Of a stretch of DNA of 64,000 nucleotides, positions 60,134-64,000 are shown one piece after another. The notes below the pieces were generated by a model. The model did no database searches. It worked only from the letters and a program-made list of their open reading frames with translations, and was not told the origin of the DNA. Position 1 is the first letter of the stretch; each line of letters begins with the position of its first letter. The translations under genes were made by a program, and so were the position numbers. The DNA is from Amaricoccus sp047275745 (GTDB lineage Bacteria; Pseudomonadota; Alphaproteobacteria; Rhodobacterales; Rhodobacteraceae), in the NCBI RefSeq assembly GCF_047275745.1, contig NZ_JBKQWU010000002.1, forward strand, positions 62,001 to 126,000, given 5' to 3'.

Positions 60134-60986
60134 CGCCGCGGCGGGTCCGGTGGCGGGTCTGGCGGCGGGCCTCGTGGCGGCGGTGCTGGTCGCCGGGCCG
60201 CTCGCGGCCCAGCCCACGGATCTCGTGTCGCGCGAGGCCTTCCGGGTCTGCGCCGATCCCGCCAACGTGCCCGAAAGCGTCGAGGACGGATCTGGCTTCG
60301 AGAACCGGATCGCCGAACTCATGGCGACGACGCTCGACCGCCCGCTCCAGTACTTCTGGTCGCCGATGGCGATGGGCTTCGTGCGCCGCACGCTCATGAG
60401 CTACAACTGCGACGTCATCATCGGTTTCGCCCAGGGCGAGGACATGGTGATGACGACGAACGCCTATTACACCTCGGGCTACACGCTGGTGACGCGCGAG
60501 GACAGCGACCTCGCCGATGTGACCACCCTCGCCGACCCGAGGCTGAAGGGGCGAAGGATCGGCGTCATCGCGGGTACGCCACCGGCGAGCTATCTCGCGC
60601 ATTACGGGCTGCTCGGGACGGTGCGCGGCTACAACCTGCAGGTCGACCGGCGCGTCGAAAGCCCGAGCGAGGACATGCTGCGGGCGATCGACGCAGGCGA
60701 ACTCGACATCGCCGTGATGTGGGGGCCGGTCGCGGGACCGCTCGTCAAGCAGTCGGAGGCGCCGCTGAGGCTCGCGGTCCTGATCGACGAGCCGAAGCCG
60801 GCCGGTGTGCCGCGGCTCTTCTATCGCGTGAGCATGGGGGTTCGGAACGGCGAGGACGTCTGGAAGCGCGAGCTGAATTCGACGCTGCGCAAGGTGCAGC
60901 CCGAGATCGACGCGATCCTGCGCGAGGCGGGCGTGCCGCTCCTCAACGACATGGGCACGGCTGAGAAGCCCGAGGCCGCGCAGTGA
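60102..60986 (+). CDS. xoxJ: XoxJ/MoxJ-like periplasmic binding protein (quinoprotein-associated)
   Basis: 294 residues, type-3 solute-binding fold, thought to help activate or load methanol dehydrogenase. Signal peptide AGLAAGLVAAVLVAGPLAAQ. Family blocks: EAFRVCADPANVPESVEDGSGFENRIAELMA, YFWSPMAMGFVRRTLMSYNCDVIIGFAQGEDMVMTTNAYYTSGYTLV (region) and DIAVMWGPVAGPLVKQ. The start at ATG 60102 overlaps the last 32 bp of xoxG; ATG 60117 is an alternative. Its TGA is shared with the start of the next gene (GTGA). Confidence 0.92.
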   Translation: MPSKKMPAWASAAAGPVAGLAAGLVAAVLVAGPLAAQPTDLVSREAFRVCADPANVPESVEDGSGFENRIAELMATTLDRPLQYFWSPMAMGFVRRTLMSYNCDVIIGFAQGEDMVMTTNAYYTSGYTLVTREDSDLADVTTLADPRLKGRRIGVIAGTPPASYLAHYGLLGTVRGYNLQVDRRVESPSEDMLRAIDAGELDIAVMWGPVAGPLVKQSEAPLRLAVLIDEPKPAGVPRLFYRVSMGVRNGEDVWKRELNSTLRKVQPEIDAILREAGVPLLNDMGTAEKPEAAQ

Positions 60987-61930
60987 CACCGGCCCGGCCA
61001 GCGGGATTGCCCGGCCTGGGCGTCCTCGCGGCCATGGTGCCTCTGCTCGCGCTGGCGCTCGTTGCTCCGCCGTCGCTTCCCTTCCTAGCCGCGGGAAGCG
61101 CGCGGGCCGCCGGGGCGGAGGACACCGCGCCGTCACCCGCCGAGGCACCGGCGGGCGCTGCGTCGGAGACGCCAGCGGAAATGACATCAGGAGCACCGGT
61201 CGAGCAGCCCGTGGAGCCACCGGTCGAGGCACCCCGTCCGCCAGAGGGACAGGCACTGGAAACGCCAACGCCGCCAGAGACCTCGCCCCCCGCCGCGACG
61301 CCCCTCCCAGCTCCCGCGCCCGTGACGAGCGCCCCACCCGAGCCCCGAACCGGCGTCGGAACCGCCGCCCCGCCGCCTTCGCGACCGCCCGGGCCTCCGG
61401 CGGCGCGGCCGGAAGCGGCTCCCGCGCCGGAGCCCGAAGGGTATCACGGTGAACCCTACCGCTCGCCGGTGCCCGCGACCCTGAAGGGCGCGGAGGTTGT
61501 CGGCGACGCGGCCGCCCATGCGCTCTGGCGCGCCGGGGTGCCCTTCGTCGACATGCTCCCGACCGCGGTCAGACCGGCCAACCTGCCCGCCGGCACGCTC
61601 TGGCGCGATCCGCCGCATGAGACGATCCCCGGAGCCGTCTGGCTCGCCAACACCGGCTATGCCGCGCTCGACCCGGAGACGGAGCGCTACTTCCTCGACG
61701 CTCTCGGCCGGATCAGCGAGGGACGCGTGGACGCGCCGCTGGTCTTCTTCTGTCAGCGGGACTGCTGGATGTCCTGGAATGGCGCGAAGCGCGCGGTCGA
61801 GAACGGCTATGCGCGGGTGTTCTGGTATCCCGCCGGCACCGACGGCTGGCGCGAGCAAGGCGGCGTGCTCGAAACGGTCAAACCCTACGCGCCGCCCGCC
61901 GCCTCGGAGGGATCTGAGCCAGCCCCCTGA
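60983..61930 (+). CDS. PQQ-dependent catabolism-associated CXXCW-motif protein
   Basis: Secreted rhodanese-like protein of 315 residues (TIGR03865 family). GTG start 60983 overlaps the xoxJ stop. Signal region VLAAMVPLLALALVAPP, then about 105 residues of Pro/Ala/Glu/Thr-rich linker (about 45-150), far longer than I expect for this family. The C-terminal domain (about 150-305) ends with the diagnostic CQRDCW (Cys257, Cys261, Trp262) in FFCQRDCWMSWNGAKRAVENGY. Probably periplasmic with a redox or transfer role. Last gene of the xox operon. Confidence 0.92.
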   Translation: MTPARPAGLPGLGVLAAMVPLLALALVAPPSLPFLAAGSARAAGAEDTAPSPAEAPAGAASETPAEMTSGAPVEQPVEPPVEAPRPPEGQALETPTPPETSPPAATPLPAPAPVTSAPPEPRTGVGTAAPPPSRPPGPPAARPEAAPAPEPEGYHGEPYRSPVPATLKGAEVVGDAAAHALWRAGVPFVDMLPTAVRPANLPAGTLWRDPPHETIPGAVWLANTGYAALDPETERYFLDALGRISEGRVDAPLVFFCQRDCWMSWNGAKRAVENGYARVFWYPAGTDGWREQGGVLETVKPYAPPAASEGSEPAP

Positions 61931-62088
61931 TCGCCGCGCCACATCGAAGCCGCGGTCCGAGCCCGCTCCAGAGGCGCGCCGCCTTGGCGACGAAACGGCG
62001 CGGGCGCACGGGACGGGCCCCGGTTGCCTTCCCTTGCCGCGCGGCCTAGGGTCGGCCCGTCCCTCCCACTACCATCGAGCGCGGGCCC

Positions 62089-63471
62089 ATGAACCATCCG
62101 CTGTCCAATTCCCAGATGCGCGACGCCGATGCGCTCCTGCATCCGTATGCCAACGCCGTCGCGCTGCGCGCGAACGGCGTGCAGATGATCGACCGGGGCG
62201 AGGGGATCCGCGTCTATGACGAGAACGGCAAGGGCTACATCGAAGGGCTCTCGGGCCTCTGGTGCGCCGGCCTCGGCTTCAACAACGAGGAACTGATCGA
62301 GACCGCGCGGGAGCAGATGGCGAAGCTCCCCTACTACCACCTCTTCACCGGCAAGAGCCACGAGAAGGCGATCGAACTCGCCGAGAAGCTGAAGGAGCTC
62401 GCCCCCGGACGGATCGCCCGCGTCTTCTACCAGTCGAGCGGGTCCGAGGCGAACGAGACCCAGATCAAGATGGCCTGGTACTACAACAACGCGCTCGGCC
62501 GGCGAGAGAAGAAGAAGATCATCAGCCGGGTGAAGGCCTATCACGGAACGACCATCGTCTCCGCCTCGCTGACCGGACTGCCCTACAACCACCTCGATTT
62601 CGACCTGCCGGTTGATCGCATCAAGCATACGACGACCCCGCATTTCTGGAAGGGCGCGGAGCCCGGCGAGAGCGAGGCCGAATTCACCGCCCGCCTCGCC
62701 CGCGATTTCGAGGAGATGATCCTCGCCGAGGGGCCCGATACCGTCGCGGCCTTCATCGCCGAGCCGATCATGGGCGCGGGCGGGGTGATCGTGCCGCCCG
62801 AAGGCTATTTCCCGGCGATGGCGGAGGTCGCGCGGAAATACGACATCCTGATGATCTCGGACGAGGTGATCTGCGGCTTCGGGCGCACCGGCCAGTGGTT
62901 CGGCGCGCAGACCTTCGGCTATGAGGCGACGTCCTATTCCATGGCGAAGCAGCTGACCGGTTCCTACCTGCCGCTCTCCGCTGTCGGGATCAATCAGGAC
63001 ATGGCCGATGTGATCGAGAAGCATACGGGCCAGATCGGCACCTTCGGGCATGGTTATACCTACGGCGGCCATCCGGTCGGCTGCGCGGTCGGGATCAAGA
63101 CGCTGGAGATCTATCACCGGATCGACGCGCCGGGCCGGGTCCGCGCGCTGGCCCCGAAATTCGCCGCGCATCTCGACCGGCTCGCCCAGCACCCGCTCGT
63201 CGGCGAGGCCCGGCATACGGGGCTGGTCGGCGCGCTCGAACTCGCACCGGAGAAGTCGCCGAAAGGGTTCGAGACCCCGGGCAGGGTCGGCCTCCGGCTG
63301 GCGCAGGAACTGCTTGAGCGCGGCGTGATCGTGCGCGCGATGGTCGATACGATCGCCTTCTGCCCGCCGATGATCATCACCGAGGAAGAGATCGACGAAC
63401 TCTTCGCCCCCGTCGAGGCCGCGCTCGACGCGACCGAGGCCTGGGCCAGAGCGGAAGGCCACCTCGCCTGA
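62089..63471 (+). CDS. Class-III (omega) aminotransferase
   Basis: PLP enzyme of 460 residues, substrate unassigned. Typical blocks: GIRVYDENGKGYIEGLSGLWCAGLGF, YQSSGSEANETQIKMAWYYNNALGRREKKKIISRVKAYHG (region), AEPIMGAGGVIVPPEGYF, SDEVICGFGRTGQWFG and the PLP lysine in SMAKQLTGSYLPLSAV (Lys287). The family includes omega-amino acid:pyruvate, taurine:pyruvate and putrescine transaminases, which cannot be told apart here. It is separated from the xox operon by 158 bp and followed after 61 bp by a DMT-family permease that may be cotranscribed. Confidence 0.92.
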   Translation: MNHPLSNSQMRDADALLHPYANAVALRANGVQMIDRGEGIRVYDENGKGYIEGLSGLWCAGLGFNNEELIETAREQMAKLPYYHLFTGKSHEKAIELAEKLKELAPGRIARVFYQSSGSEANETQIKMAWYYNNALGRREKKKIISRVKAYHGTTIVSASLTGLPYNHLDFDLPVDRIKHTTTPHFWKGAEPGESEAEFTARLARDFEEMILAEGPDTVAAFIAEPIMGAGGVIVPPEGYFPAMAEVARKYDILMISDEVICGFGRTGQWFGAQTFGYEATSYSMAKQLTGSYLPLSAVGINQDMADVIEKHTGQIGTFGHGYTYGGHPVGCAVGIKTLEIYHRIDAPGRVRALAPKFAAHLDRLAQHPLVGEARHTGLVGALELAPEKSPKGFETPGRVGLRLAQELLERGVIVRAMVDTIAFCPPMIITEEEIDELFAPVEAALDATEAWARAEGHLA

Positions 63472-63532
63472 CATTCTCGCGGGGCGCCCGCCCGCCCCCC
63501 TCTCCGCTCCCACGCTCCGAGAAAGGCGCCGC

Positions 63533-64000
63533 ATGACCGGCCCGCTGCGCGGCATCGCCTGCAAGATCGCATCCGTCACCTGTTTCGTCATCATGGCGGC
63601 GATCATCAAGGCGACGGCCTCCGTCGTACCGGCGGGACAGGCGGTGTTCTTCCGGTCGCTCTTCGCGATCCCGGTGATCCTCGTCTGGCTCACGGCGCGC
63701 GGCGAGTTGCGGCGCGGGCTCGCGACGGCGCATCCGCTCGGCCATGCCTGGCGGGGGATCGCGGGGACGACCTCCATGATCCTGATCTTCGCCGCGCTCG
63801 GCCTCCTGCCGCTTCCGGAGGCGACCGCGCTCGGCTATGCGACGCCGCTGCTTCTCGTCATCTTCGCGGCGATGTTCCTCCGCGAGCGGGTCCGCGTCTT
63901 TCGCCTGCTCGCCGTGCTCGTCGGCCTCGCGGGCGTGCTGATCGTGCTCTCGCCGCGCATGACGCTCGGCGTCGAAGGCGCCACATCGGCGGAGACGCTC
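63533..64000 (+). CDS. DMT-superfamily (EamA) permease, N-terminal part (3' end outside window)
   Basis: First 156 codons of a drug/metabolite-transporter family permease; the frame is open to the window edge. Helices near residues 8-28, 34-52, 71-90, 94-112 and 121-140. The EamA repeat motif is visible: FRSLFAIPVILVWL, GIAGTTSMILIFAALGLLPLPEATALGYATPLLLVIFAAMFLRERVR and LLAVLVGLAGVLIVLSP. Substrate unknown. Possibly coupled to the upstream aminotransferase. Confidence 0.9.
   Translation, partial: MTGPLRGIACKIASVTCFVIMAAIIKATASVVPAGQAVFFRSLFAIPVILVWLTARGELRRGLATAHPLGHAWRGIAGTTSMILIFAALGLLPLPEATALGYATPLLLVIFAAMFLRERVRVFRLLAVLVGLAGVLIVLSPRMTLGVEGATSAETL

Overview
The window is a GC-rich (roughly two thirds G+C), gene-dense stretch of an alphaproteobacterial chromosome, most likely from the Rhodobacterales/Rhodobacteraceae. 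The reasons are the family content (TrcR/DUF1013, COQ9, the aa3-oxidase subunit IV peptide, a YqgE/DsbD-like pair, an AfdRS/FlhSR-like regulator, GSH-linked formaldehyde oxidation) and a TGA-N9-TCA iron box. I see no tRNA, rRNA, CRISPR array, insertion sequence or phage gene. Long antisense frames are frequent because of the GC content and were left out.

Layout. 1-14.2 kb is housekeeping: a truncated polyhydroxyalkanoate synthase, a lipoprotein, a Bcr/CflA efflux pump, an HmoA-like monooxygenase, TrcR, periplasmic RNase T2, an iron-regulated TonB receptor, a quinone oxidoreductase, COQ9, rpsU, a lipoprotein coupled to a 50-residue oxidase peptide, Sua5, YqgE, a DsbD-like protein and a GNAT. 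14.3-18.8 kb is a DctPQM TRAP operon followed by an unassigned polytopic membrane protein.

18.8-30.9 kb is a cyanophycin/arginine island. It holds cyanophycin synthetase, a cyanophycinase made of two tandem S51 domains (the second lacking conserved active-site features), a candidate beta-Asp-Arg dipeptide hydrolase (CphZ/AotO type), an Lrp regulator, arginase, ornithine aminotransferase and a polar amino-acid ABC transporter. Together they can make the polymer, break it to dipeptide, split that to Asp and Arg, and carry Arg through ornithine to glutamate semialdehyde. A 102-bp perfect palindrome separates the aminotransferase from the transporter.

31-37.3 kb carries MprF, an orphan divergent phnM/DUF1045 pair, RlmJ and a VanZ-like protein. 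42.1-45.7 kb carries DUF1178 and the phosphate regulators phoR, phoU and phoB, without the pst transporter genes but with a Pho box before phoU.

37.3-41.7 kb and 45.8-61.9 kb form a C1 (methanol/formaldehyde) supercluster around the Pho genes. It includes a PQQ-alcohol-associated ABC system with its beta-propeller and binding protein, Gfa, a response regulator/FIST/hybrid-kinase operon, a SoxYZ-like carrier, a quinoprotein-relay metallohydrolase, small cysteine proteins, GSH-dependent formaldehyde dehydrogenase, lanthanide-type methanol dehydrogenase XoxF, cytochrome XoxG, XoxJ and a CXXCW protein. Methanol is oxidised in the periplasm by XoxF to XoxG; formaldehyde is trapped on glutathione by Gfa and oxidised by the dehydrogenase. 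The least described element is a four-cysteine module found as two free small proteins and as the N-terminus of the metallohydrolase. The window closes with a class-III aminotransferase and a truncated DMT-family permease.
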